Position numbers and translations under genes: made by a program
The notes under the pieces: generated by a model
Databases searched by the model: none
What the model saw: the letters and a program-made list of their open reading frames with translations, nothing else
What the model was told of the DNA's origin: nothing
From: Aureispira sp.
GTDB lineage: Bacteria; Bacteroidota; Bacteroidia; Chitinophagales; Saprospiraceae
Direction of reading: 5' to 3'
Length of the DNA: 64,000 nt
Assembly (NCBI GenBank): GCA_024222455.1
Contig: JAAEPD010000225.1
Span: forward strand, 1-64,000
Part shown: one piece after another, positions 24,505 to 32,565 of the stretch
Layout of the letters: each line of letters opens with the position of its first letter
Numbering within the stretch: the first letter of the stretch is position 1

Positions 24505-25293
24505 TTATTTAACAGTGGATGGTTTAATCTCGATTTTGTAGTATTCTACTTCACCAGAACTTCCTCTATTATATTCTCCTTTAGATACAAATAACTCGAC
24601 GGCAGATCCCCAAAAAGCAGACTCTGGATCAAAAATCAAGGTTTCCCAATCAGGATTTGCTTCGTCTCTAGCATCTGTTTCAATGATACTAATAACAGTA
24701 TCGCCAACGATTTCACTAAGAGCTATACCTTCCCAATCTATCCCATCATTGGCTAAGGTGAAAATAAACTTGGAATCTGGAGATACTTTCAGTTTAGTCC
24801 CTGGTATAGATGTACTCCATCCTGTATTCATATTATAAATAGTATTAACAATAGTTGACTCCAGATAAGATTTGTAGAAAATACAAATACTTGAGTTTTC
24901 TAAACTGCCTAAATAGCCTACTGACATAAGCAAATCTTCCTCGTTTTCAACAATCTTTATTGTTCCCTTTGGCAACTCCAAAGAACAGCCTTTCTTAAGA
25001 ACTTTAACTTTGGGATGCACTTTTTTGCTATCCAAAATTGATTTTGGTTTATTTTGCTTTGCGGTATTATACGCTTCTTTTGTGCATTCAGAAATCAATA
25101 ACTTATAACCACTGCCTTCTAACACTAAAAGCTTAGAATCAGAAGATGTATCCTTATTTTCTTTATCCAAAGCTGGGTGTTCTGATACTAATGTCGAATC
25201 AGAAGTATGTTGAATAACACTGTTCTCTTCTTGAGAAGTATTACAAGAACAAAAAATTGCTAAGCATACAAGTAGTAATAATTGTTGTGTCAT
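24505..25293 (-). CDS. Hypothetical lipoprotein
   Basis: 262 aa. The signal peptide ends in a probable lipobox (IFCSC17), followed by a Ser/Thr-rich linker and a beta-rich domain (about 55-262). No family was recognised. Short phrases such as SPDSKFIFTLANDGIDWEGI recall WD/beta-propeller strands, but there are too few for a propeller. It lies 3 bp downstream of the duplicated membrane-protein gene and probably forms an operon with both copies and the DUF4837 gene. Confidence 0.65.
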   Translation of the reverse strand: MTQQLLLLVCLAIFCSCNTSQEENSVIQHTSDSTLVSEHPALDKENKDTSSDSKLLVLEGSGYKLLISECTKEAYNTAKQNKPKSILDSKKVHPKVKVLKKGCSLELPKGTIKIVENEEDLLMSVGYLGSLENSSICIFYKSYLESTIVNTIYNMNTGWSTSIPGTKLKVSPDSKFIFTLANDGIDWEGIALSEIVGDTVISIIETDARDEANPDWETLIFDPESAFWGSAVELFVSKGEYNRGSSGEVEYYKIEIKPSTVK

Positions 25294-25296
25294 AAT

Positions 25297-26154
25297 TTAA
25301 TTTTGATTAAAAAAGTACATCTTAACTATAACGGCTACAAAAACAATGATTCCTAAAATAAATATTTTCTTACCATGACTCCGAGTCATTTGATCATAGA
25401 TGTAAAAACTTTGCCTATCGGGATCACTACCCTCACTAGAAAAATAACGTAGCCCTATAATTACACCTACGAGCCCTCCTAATATAGACGTCAAATAGGC
25501 TAAACCTATGTACAGGGGTTTCACAGATTTAGGTTGACTTAGGTCTATCCACCTTCGCTGTTTCATAAGTTCTACATCCTTTTGGGAATATTGAGTTCCT
25601 CGCTCTCCAAGTATTCTCTGAGCCATCAACACATCATTGAGGTGCCATTTATCTTGATGTTCTAAAATACCTAGCAGTTCCTGATTATTCATTTGATATA
25701 GAGGATAGTCAGGTCCTAAATTCTGTACAAGATCTTGAGCGTCCTCAGCTATTAGATCTTTCACCTTCTCAAAATGCCTAATCTGCACCATCACATAATA
25801 GGGAGTAGGAACATTAAAATACATAGTATCTACGCCAGAACTTGAATCTCCTATTATATGAGGGATGTTGTGTTTTTTGAGCAAGTTTAGTAAGTCACTA
25901 GCTTGATCCTTATCGTCAAAAAAATCGAATGCTTTAAACCTTAATTCACTCTCTTTTTCTGACAACAAAAGTTCATTTACTCTTCTAATTTCTCGCTCAT
26001 CCAATTTGATCACAACAGGGAATTGATGCTCTTCCTCCAAGCGTAGCTTGGGCAATTGCTCTACTTCATAGTCAACTTGATGCTCATCCAATAGTCTTAT
26101 GAGCAACTCTGCATCAGCATTATTCTCAAATTCTCTAAACTTTTTCCAACCCAT
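25297..26154 (-). CDS. DUF2007-like membrane protein, copy 2
   Basis: 285 aa. A charged N-terminal part carries two related alpha/beta modules, each of the type ADAELLIRLLDEHQVDYEVE, resembling the DUF2007 'signal transducing' fold. A helical middle (LLGILEHQDKWHLNDVLMAQRILGERG) and two C-terminal membrane segments (about 217-235 and 262-280) follow. It is a clear tandem duplicate of the next gene upstream: same length, same domain order and about two-thirds identical by eye. Function is unknown. Assignment to DUF2007 is tentative. Confidence 0.65.
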   Translation of the reverse strand: MGWKKFREFENNADAELLIRLLDEHQVDYEVEQLPKLRLEEEHQFPVVIKLDEREIRRVNELLLSEKESELRFKAFDFFDDKDQASDLLNLLKKHNIPHIIGDSSSGVDTMYFNVPTPYYVMVQIRHFEKVKDLIAEDAQDLVQNLGPDYPLYQMNNQELLGILEHQDKWHLNDVLMAQRILGERGTQYSQKDVELMKQRRWIDLSQPKSVKPLYIGLAYLTSILGGLVGVIIGLRYFSSEGSDPDRQSFYIYDQMTRSHGKKIFILGIIVFVAVIVKMYFFNQN

Positions 26155-26217
26155 TTTAAGAAGAAAGTTTGAAGGGTATTGATTTATAAATACTCCTAAA
26201 ATATCCTAAATTAATAT

Positions 26218-27075
26218 TTAATTCAAAAAGTACACATTGAGTATAACAGCTATAAAAACAACAATCCCTAAAATCAATATTTGACGACCATGTTTTCGAG
26301 CATTTTCATCATAAGTATAGAAGCTTCGTCCATCAGGGTCATAGCCTTTATCAGAGAGATAATGCATACCATAAAAAATGCCTATAAATCCTCCTATAAC
26401 AGCCATTAGGTAGGCAAAACCTATTTTTTTAGCCTCCACAGATTTAGCTTGACGTAGATCTATCCATCTTCGTTGTTTCATCAATTCTATATCCTTTCGG
26501 GAATACTTAATTCCTCGTTCGCCAAGTATCCGTTGAGCCATGAGCACATCATTGATGTGCCATTCATCTTGATGTTCTAAAATATCCAACAGCTCTTGAT
26601 CATCCATTTTGTATAGATGATAATCTTTCCCTAAATCTTGTATAAGGTCTTGAGCTATTTCTTCTTGTAAGGCATTCACCTTCTTAAAGTACTTGGTTTG
26701 TACCATCACATAAGTCCGCTTAAGTGTAGGACTATTGGTATGTGTAGTATCTATGGCGGAACCTGTCTCTCCTGTTCGGTAGGGGATCTCATGTTTTTCG
26801 AGCAAGTCTAGCAAATCTCTAGCTTGATCTATATTATCAAATGTTTCTATTGCTTCATAGGCTGATTGTCGTTCCTCTTCAGCCAACAAGAGTTTATTGA
26901 CCTTTCGGATTTGTTTTTCCTCCAATTTGACGACTACAGGCAACTGAGACTCCTCTTCTAGACGTAGTTTAGGTAGCTCCTCTAGTTCATAGTCAACTTG
27001 ATGCTCATCCAATAGCCTTATAAGCACTTCTGCATCAGCATTATTCTCAAATTCTCTATATTTCTGCCAAGCCAT
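26218..27075 (-). CDS. DUF2007-like membrane protein, copy 1
   Basis: 285 aa, the sister of the gene at 25297-26154. Both begin with W-x-K-[FY]-REFENNADAE and share the middle segment MAQRILGERG and the motif LMKQRRWIDL before the first membrane helix. Differences cluster in the second module (residues about 85-125) and the periplasmic loop. Equal length and no disrupted frame suggest both copies are in use. The stop codon of the DUF4837 gene upstream directly abuts this start. Confidence 0.65.
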   Translation of the reverse strand: MAWQKYREFENNADAEVLIRLLDEHQVDYELEELPKLRLEEESQLPVVVKLEEKQIRKVNKLLLAEEERQSAYEAIETFDNIDQARDLLDLLEKHEIPYRTGETGSAIDTTHTNSPTLKRTYVMVQTKYFKKVNALQEEIAQDLIQDLGKDYHLYKMDDQELLDILEHQDEWHINDVLMAQRILGERGIKYSRKDIELMKQRRWIDLRQAKSVEAKKIGFAYLMAVIGGFIGIFYGMHYLSDKGYDPDGRSFYTYDENARKHGRQILILGIVVFIAVILNVYFLN

Positions 27076-28161
27076 TTAGGATGGAGTTAGTTTGAAGGTG
27101 GAGAACACTGCATCTAGCTTACGCATTTTAGGGCGTTTCTTGGTACCAGGAGCATGCACAAATCCGTCTAAAAAGATTACTCGTTGATTGGCTTTATCTT
27201 CTATCATATAAGAAACAAAAGGGCCTCCCATAAAATCATTAACCATTGCCCATATTCCTCTTGCTTGCAAAGCTTGAAGGTTATTAATTTGCATATACTG
27301 ATAATAAACAGGTAAGTATCGGTCATCTATTTGCATATAAGAACCTTCAATCCAAGTCGAAAAGTATTTTTTGGTTAAGGTATCTCGCAAACTATGATAA
27401 ATCTCTGGAGTCATCTTACTCCCTTCTTCCATTGGCAATACAGTTACAAATATATTGCTACTCATCTTATCAGTTTCGTATCTAGCCCAAACCGCAGAGC
27501 TGTCTTGATGGCCCAAAAAGTATTCTTTAGGAATACGCAATTGCAAACCAAAGTTTTGTTTAATAGTATGTGTTATATCTGTCTGCTCACCCATAGCATA
27601 AACTTGGGTTAACAACATATCATCATCTGCTTGATGGAATACTTTTAGTACTTTTTCGTAATCTCTACTAATGCTTTTTAATAGTTCTTGACGATTAGGA
27701 GCAAACCAATAAACTACAACCTGCCCTTTAGCCCAACGATCCTTAGCAATCGCTATTCTATAGTTAGGATCTTCTTCTGCTCTAGTTATATTATTATCTC
27801 CCAAGGTTTTTTTGACCATCAAACTAGCTGGATCATCTTCATTCAACACTCCTAATATTACTATCGCACGATGTGTTTTAAGTGTTTTTCCTGCTTGAAA
27901 CTCTTGAGGTTTCACATGTCTAAGATCAAGAATGGGTTCTGGCTGAGGAGTGACAGGATACAATGCTTCAAAATACATTCGAATAGAGTCCCCCATAGTT
28001 GTTTCCCAATTGTGTTGATCTGCAACTATCATTATATTATCAACTCGCCCATAAGCAGTGGGCGTAGCTTCATATTGTTTCCGCTGTTTTTCGGTACAGC
28101 TTGTCACTAAATAAAACATGGATAATAAAAAGGCATAGGTAGACAATCTAGTAGCGCTCAT
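27076..28161 (-). CDS. DUF4837 family lipoprotein
   Basis: 361 aa. The lipobox YLVTSC22 marks a lipid-anchored protein. The order of conserved segments (GRVDNIMIVADQHNWETTMGDSIR, ILDLRHVKPQEF, HRAIVILG, ARYETDKMSSNIFVTV, GPFVSYMIEDKANQRVIFLDGFVHAPGTKKR, FSTFKL) matches DUF4837, an envelope family found mainly in Bacteroidota with no known role. It is first in the run of minus-strand genes down to 24505, directly abutting the next gene. Confidence 0.82.
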   Translation of the reverse strand: MSATRLSTYAFLLSMFYLVTSCTEKQRKQYEATPTAYGRVDNIMIVADQHNWETTMGDSIRMYFEALYPVTPQPEPILDLRHVKPQEFQAGKTLKTHRAIVILGVLNEDDPASLMVKKTLGDNNITRAEEDPNYRIAIAKDRWAKGQVVVYWFAPNRQELLKSISRDYEKVLKVFHQADDDMLLTQVYAMGEQTDITHTIKQNFGLQLRIPKEYFLGHQDSSAVWARYETDKMSSNIFVTVLPMEEGSKMTPEIYHSLRDTLTKKYFSTWIEGSYMQIDDRYLPVYYQYMQINNLQALQARGIWAMVNDFMGGPFVSYMIEDKANQRVIFLDGFVHAPGTKKRPKMRKLDAVFSTFKLTPS

Positions 28162-28647
28162 AGGTATTGAATATTTAATAGATTTTTTGTTGTTAATAGT
28201 TTATGGCTTTCCGAAATTCCAATCCAATTTTCAAAAATGGACTATTCTTGGTTAGTACAACTTCTAAAAAACCACAAACTCCTGTGTTTGAACACAGTCT
28301 TCATTCTTTTATTTAAAAACTTAGCCGATTAGAAATCTAACATTGTCTATTTATTGTGATAAATAAGCCTCTGTTGTTACTAAGCTTTATAAAGAAGATG
28401 CTATTCTTTATTTTTTTGTTGCATGCTTTCCTAATTAATAGTTCACGTTTTTTTGAATTTGACTCAAAGTCAAGCAACTAAAAATTTAAAACTCATACAT
28501 AGCAAATATAGTGTTTCTACAAAAGTAGCGAATCTTTTTTAGATGAATATTTAGAAGTTATTAGAAATAATAGATACACGAATGTATACAGAGCAATTGT
28601 TTTTTAGTAATATTGCGCTGAATTTAAGAACATCTATTATTAAAACT
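28162..28647. other. Gene-free region between divergent genes
   Basis: AT-rich DNA upstream of the DUF4837 gene. A minus-strand TATATTTG occurs at 28503-28510, about 340 bp from the start of that gene. No ORF was found. The remainder up to fabI is occupied by the repeat element at 28648-28792. Confidence 0.5.
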
Positions 28648-28792
28648 AATAGTTTGCTATTTTTTAGATTTTTTGCAAAAATCTAAAAAAGCATCTATTC
28701 TTAGTTTATGATAATCAACTTTTTACTAAAGCTCAATTGCTCTAATTCTTTCATTGATTATCATTCACTTTCGAAAATTTAGCGAACTATAG
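28648..28792 (+). repeat. 145-bp non-coding element, copy A
   Basis: The left end is AATAGTTTGCTATTTTTT and the right end AGCGAACTATAG. Next to the left end lies a long A/T hairpin (AGATTTTT/AAAAATCT core, 28661-28690). An inner inverted repeat TGATAATCAA (28709-28718) / TTGATTATCA (28754-28763) is perfect. Same length and order of blocks as copies B and C. It ends 21 bp before the fabI start codon, so the fabI promoter must lie in it or use it. Confidence 0.75.
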
Positions 28793-28813
28793 TAAAACCT
28801 AACACGACTAGGT

Positions 28814-29617
28814 ATGATACTCAAAGGAAAAAAAGGAATTATTTTCGGTGCTCTCAATGAACAATCTATTGCATGGAAAGTTGCCGAAAAATGTGTTGAA
28901 GAAGGTGCTCAGATCACCCTCACTAATGCACCTGTAGCATTTCGCATGGGTTCTATTAAGAAATTGGCCGAACAGCTAAACTGTGAAGCAATCATGGCTG
29001 ATGCTACTAAACCCGAGGATCTCGAAAACTTGGTGACTAAAAGTATGGAAGTACTTGGTGGCAAAATCGACTTTGTGCTACACTCTATTGGTATGTCTGT
29101 CAATATTCGCAAAAACCGTGAATATACCAACTTAGACTACCGCTGGATGCAACAGTCTTTAGATATTTCTGCTATTTCTTTCCATAAGACAATGCAAAGC
29201 TTGCTCAAATTGGATGGAATCAACGATTGGGGTTCTATATTAGCGTTGACTTATATTGGTGCACAGCGTATATTCCCTCATTATAGTGAAATGGCTGAGG
29301 CCAAAGCAATGTTAGAGTCTTTTGCTAGAAGTTTTGGTTACCATTTAGGTACCAAAAAGAAAGTTAGAGTTAATACGGTTTCTCAATCACCAACACGTAC
29401 TACTGCAGGTTCTGGAATCAAAGGCTTTGATGGATTTTGGGATTATGCAGACAAAATGTCTCCATTAGGCAATGCTTCGGCTGATGCTTGTGCAGACTAT
29501 TGTATTAGTTTGTTCTCAGACTATACTAAATATGTAACTATGCAAAACTTATTTCACGATGGAGGATTCTCTTCTATGGGTATGAGTGCTGCATTTATGG
29601 AAGAAGATGAAGAATAA
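28814..29617 (+). CDS. fabI: Enoyl-[acyl-carrier-protein] reductase
   Basis: 267 aa. It reduces enoyl-ACP with NADH in the last step of the fatty-acid elongation cycle. The N-terminal LKGKKGIIFGALNEQSIAW is the FabI cofactor-binding start. The active-site tyrosines are Tyr147 and Tyr157 with Lys164 (Y-x6-K), as in E. coli FabI. The C-terminus is slightly longer than usual and acidic (FMEEDEE). It is monocistronic, preceded by repeat element A and followed by a strong terminator. Being a triclosan-type target family it is a housekeeping gene. Confidence 0.95.
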   Translation: MILKGKKGIIFGALNEQSIAWKVAEKCVEEGAQITLTNAPVAFRMGSIKKLAEQLNCEAIMADATKPEDLENLVTKSMEVLGGKIDFVLHSIGMSVNIRKNREYTNLDYRWMQQSLDISAISFHKTMQSLLKLDGINDWGSILALTYIGAQRIFPHYSEMAEAKAMLESFARSFGYHLGTKKKVRVNTVSQSPTRTTAGSGIKGFDGFWDYADKMSPLGNASADACADYCISLFSDYTKYVTMQNLFHDGGFSSMGMSAAFMEEDEE

Positions 29618-29638
29618 TTGAGCTACTCAATACATATT

Positions 29639-29674
29639 AAAAGAGCCTTACTAAGATCAGTAAGGCTCTTTTTT
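29639..29674. terminator. Bidirectional terminator after fabI
   Basis: Positions 29639-29652 pair perfectly with 29659-29672 (14 bp, loop AAGATC), with a T-run on the plus strand and A-run upstream. It also faces the minus-strand gene ending at 29676. Confidence 0.88.
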
Positions 29675-29675
29675 A

Positions 29676-30173
29676 TTATTGACTCTTCAGTATTTTTTGT
29701 TCTAATCGAGTAGTAGAATAGCCCTCTATAAAGGCCAAGCTCTTGACCACTCCTCCATGCTCCATCACTACATCACTCCCCACTATATCTTTAGGCTGCC
29801 AATCTCCTCCTTTTACCAAAATATCTGGCAATAATAGGCTTATCAAATCTAAAGGAGTATCCTGCTCAAATACCACTACCAAATCTACAAAAGCTAAACT
29901 TGCCAAAACATGTTCTCTGCTCAGCTGTTCCTTGATTGGGCGATGCTCTCCTTTTAGACGTTGAATAGATGCATCTCCATTAAGACCAACTATCAAGCGA
30001 TTTCCCAAACTAGCCGCTTCTGCTAAGTAATAAACATGGCCATAATGCAACAAATCAAAACATCCATTAGTAAAAACAACTTCTTCTCCCCGCTGTTGCC
30101 AAGTCTGCACTGTTTGTCTTGCTGTTTTCCAATCTTGCATTTTATCCTTGACCTGTTGGAAGTTCTGGTTCAT
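29676..30173 (-). CDS. rfaE2: ADP-heptose synthase adenylyltransferase domain
   Basis: 165 aa. A cytidylyltransferase-like nucleotidyltransferase with VFTNGCFDLLHYGHVYYL (the HxGH motif) and the terminal YSTTRLEQKI, as in the C-terminal half of E. coli HldE. It adenylates heptose 1-phosphate to make ADP-heptose for lipopolysaccharide or glycoprotein heptose. It is a separate gene here, as in other Bacteroidota; the kinase half must lie elsewhere. The start at 30173 overlaps the upstream membrane-protein gene by 32 bp. An internal ATG at 30140 would remove the overlap but would also cut conserved sequence. Confidence 0.88.
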   Translation of the reverse strand: MNQNFQQVKDKMQDWKTARQTVQTWQQRGEEVVFTNGCFDLLHYGHVYYLAEAASLGNRLIVGLNGDASIQRLKGEHRPIKEQLSREHVLASLAFVDLVVVFEQDTPLDLISLLLPDILVKGGDWQPKDIVGSDVVMEHGGVVKSLAFIEGYSTTRLEQKILKSQ

Positions 30174-31236
30174 ATCCCTTATTATAAATTGGTAATAAAA
30201 TATAGGCTATAAACCCAAAAAGTACATTACAGAATATATTGATAGTAAAGAATATTATATTAGAAAAAGCAAAGGCTTGTGGTCCTGGTACAGCATAAAT
30301 AATCAGTCCAGCTGTTACAGCTAACTGATAAGTACCAATACCTCCTGGAGAAGGAATAACAATCCCAAATGCTCCAAACACAAAAACTAACAAGGCTGTC
30401 AAAGCAGATAACTGACTAGTTGGTTCATAAGCCCAGAAACAAATGTACATCATCAGATAATACATCAACCAGATTACGATAGTATGTATTAAAAACTGTA
30501 CTAATTTACCTTTTCTAAGTTCAAATACAGTTTTCATTCCTGCATAAAAATTGAGTGCTAAGGCTTTTACTTTATGGAAAAAAGCAGTCTCTTTTATAGC
30601 TTTCCACTTTATGAAAATGATGATTAAGGTTGTAATACCTATAGCAACCAAAACCAAAAAGATAGTTAACCAAGGAAAAGGTTCTCCCACATCTTGTACT
30701 ACACCAGTAACACAAGTTTCAGGCTCTTTTTCTCCAAATAAGAAATTATATAAATGCTGAAACTGTAGCAAAAAGGTCAAGCCAATCATCAAGAGTAACA
30801 TAATAACATCGAATACCCGATCAGCTACAATAGTCCCAATAAGTTTATCTACTGGTATTTTTTCATATTTAGCCAAGGTGGCTGGTTTAGCAATCTCTCC
30901 AGCCCTAGGCAATGCTAAATTGATAAAGTAGCCCACCATAGTAGCAAAGAAAGAATTGGCTGCCCTAGGCTTATACCCCAAAGGTTCTATCAACAAATTC
31001 CATCGCAAGGCACGGCTAATATTACTCACCATAAAAGCTGCACAGACGATCATCAACCAAAATAGATTGGTCTCACTAAACGCATTCACTACATAGTCCC
31101 ATAAGTTGTCTGAAGGATATTTATTAGGATCACACTCCTTACCCAATTGGTAAGCTGCTTCTTGATTTTGATAAACAAAATATAATATGCCAACTCCTAT
31201 TCCTAAGAAAAACAGGAACTTAATAAATGATTTCAA
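30142..31236 (-). CDS. UPF0104/AglD-like membrane protein (flippase-like)
   Basis: 364 aa with about eight hydrophobic segments and the UPF0104 landmarks SRALRWNLLIEPLGYKPRA, GEIAKPATLAKYEKIPVDKLIGT, ADRVFD and IPSPGGIGTYQ. This family includes the lysyl-phosphatidylglycerol synthase membrane half and proteins of uncertain glycolipid roles. The start is TTG at 31236: the frame has a stop eight codons upstream and no ATG near it, and the N-terminal helix starts straight away. It overlaps rfaE2, which suggests a joint envelope role. Confidence 0.82.
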   Translation of the reverse strand: MKSFIKFLFFLGIGVGILYFVYQNQEAAYQLGKECDPNKYPSDNLWDYVVNAFSETNLFWLMIVCAAFMVSNISRALRWNLLIEPLGYKPRAANSFFATMVGYFINLALPRAGEIAKPATLAKYEKIPVDKLIGTIVADRVFDVIMLLLMIGLTFLLQFQHLYNFLFGEKEPETCVTGVVQDVGEPFPWLTIFLVLVAIGITTLIIIFIKWKAIKETAFFHKVKALALNFYAGMKTVFELRKGKLVQFLIHTIVIWLMYYLMMYICFWAYEPTSQLSALTALLVFVFGAFGIVIPSPGGIGTYQLAVTAGLIIYAVPGPQAFAFSNIIFFTINIFCNVLFGFIAYILLPIYNKGYEPELPTGQG

Positions 31237-31371
31237 TGGCTTGAAATTTAGTAGTAATTAAATTGATATTGTACCTAATAACGCACAAGGCAGTGCTAAA
31301 GTAATGGCCAAAAATAAAAAAACTATAGGAGAGTAGCTCTAAGAGCCGATTTAAAATTTATTAAAAAAATG

Positions 31372-31893
31372 CTATAGTTTCTTAAATCTTTGTTTTAAGA
31401 CCATTCGCATATCTTCTCCGTAAACCCACTTAGCCACTATCGCTTCACAATCTTCTAAGAATAAATCTGTTAACTTATGAGTCTCCATCAAGTCTAGCAA
31501 TTCCTCAAAATTACTATATACACTATTATACATAGCCTCCTCATAATATGCATACTTAGTGCTATGGGTTGCTACACAAGATATTCTATGCAGCAATAAG
31601 GCTGCAACCTCATGTTTGAAAATAGCTATGTTTTTGTAGTCTTCAATTATCTTACGAATTTCGCTATTACTGGGGTCTCCAAACCCACGTTTAGGGAAAT
31701 ATTTGAGTGTTATTCTCTCTTTATAGGCATTCAACAGCTCTACCCGATCTGCCTCTGATCCCAATTCCAATTGATAATAAGACTTAACTTCCTTAAATTT
31801 TGAAAAAAGTTTGAGCACCTCTTTTTCTAAATCTTCTTTAGAAAGGTGTCCTAAATACTTTTTCAATTCACGCTTATTAAACTTTTGGCTCAT
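31372..31893 (-). CDS. DUF6155-like protein
   Basis: 173 aa. A soluble helical protein starting KRELKKYLGHLSKEDLEKEVLKLFSKFKEVKSYYQLEL, then ITLKYFPKRGFGDPSNSEIRKIIEDYK. This fits DUF6155, a conserved family without known function. No catalytic motif is apparent. It stands alone, with 48 bp to the next minus-strand gene upstream, which may share its transcript. Confidence 0.65.
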   Translation of the reverse strand: MSQKFNKRELKKYLGHLSKEDLEKEVLKLFSKFKEVKSYYQLELGSEADRVELLNAYKERITLKYFPKRGFGDPSNSEIRKIIEDYKNIAIFKHEVAALLLHRISCVATHSTKYAYYEEAMYNSVYSNFEELLDLMETHKLTDLFLEDCEAIVAKWVYGEDMRMVLKQRFKKL

Positions 31894-31941
31894 GGATTAT
31901 CAATTCAACTACAATTTTATTCCCCTACACAGGTTACTACA

Positions 31942-32247
31942 TTAGCCCACAACTTCCAATAAAGTTCTAAATGCCACAAACTTACCCTCATATTTATTAG
32001 AATGATCTTGTTGCAAAGCAGGCGCATGATGAATGGTATACTGGTGCAATGTCTTCATATCTGGACAAGTATATTGAATTGCATAAGTAAACCCATCTGC
32101 TTCATCTTGTCCCAATACTTTTGCAATTTGATGCCCCTTAAAAAAACCTGTAGCCATCACATCTGGGATGTGCACTGTTTTCATCCAATGCAACCAATCC
32201 TCATGAACTTCCGTATCTATTTTTACAGTAACATTGTATAGTATCAT
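31942..32247 (-). CDS. DUF4286 family protein
   Basis: 101 aa. It matches the DUF4286 pattern: MILYNVTVKID, VHEDWLHWMKTVHIPDVMATGFF, YAIQYTCPDMKTLHQY and a final KFVAFRTLLEVV. The family has a ferredoxin-like alpha/beta-barrel dimer look (compare antibiotic monooxygenase domains) and is common in Bacteroidota. Its role is unknown. Confidence 0.78.
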   Translation of the reverse strand: MILYNVTVKIDTEVHEDWLHWMKTVHIPDVMATGFFKGHQIAKVLGQDEADGFTYAIQYTCPDMKTLHQYTIHHAPALQQDHSNKYEGKFVAFRTLLEVVG

Positions 32248-32565
32248 AACTAGTATTATTTGTAATATATTTAGAACCTTCTTTCTATTAGAATTTTGAA
32301 CAAAATAAACATGTTCTTAAACTAAGTTCTCATTTTTGATGCTAGAAAAATAAAAACAAGCTGCAATTATTATTAATATTATAGTTAAATAATGTTAAAT
32401 AGCTTAATTAATCCTTTTCAAGCTGTTTTATGGTATAAAAATATCTGTACTTTTAATCTATAATGTCTTATATAGAAAAACCCTTTATTATAAACGCAAA
32501 CAACTAGTTGCTAGTTTTCAATCAGCGACCGTTCTAATTCGAACATTTACTTAAATACCTCATAT
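32248..32565. other. 318-bp intergenic region
   Basis: AT-rich gap between divergent genes (DUF4286 and prc). No exact TAnnTTTG, ORF, repeat or strong hairpin was seen. Confidence 0.5.
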
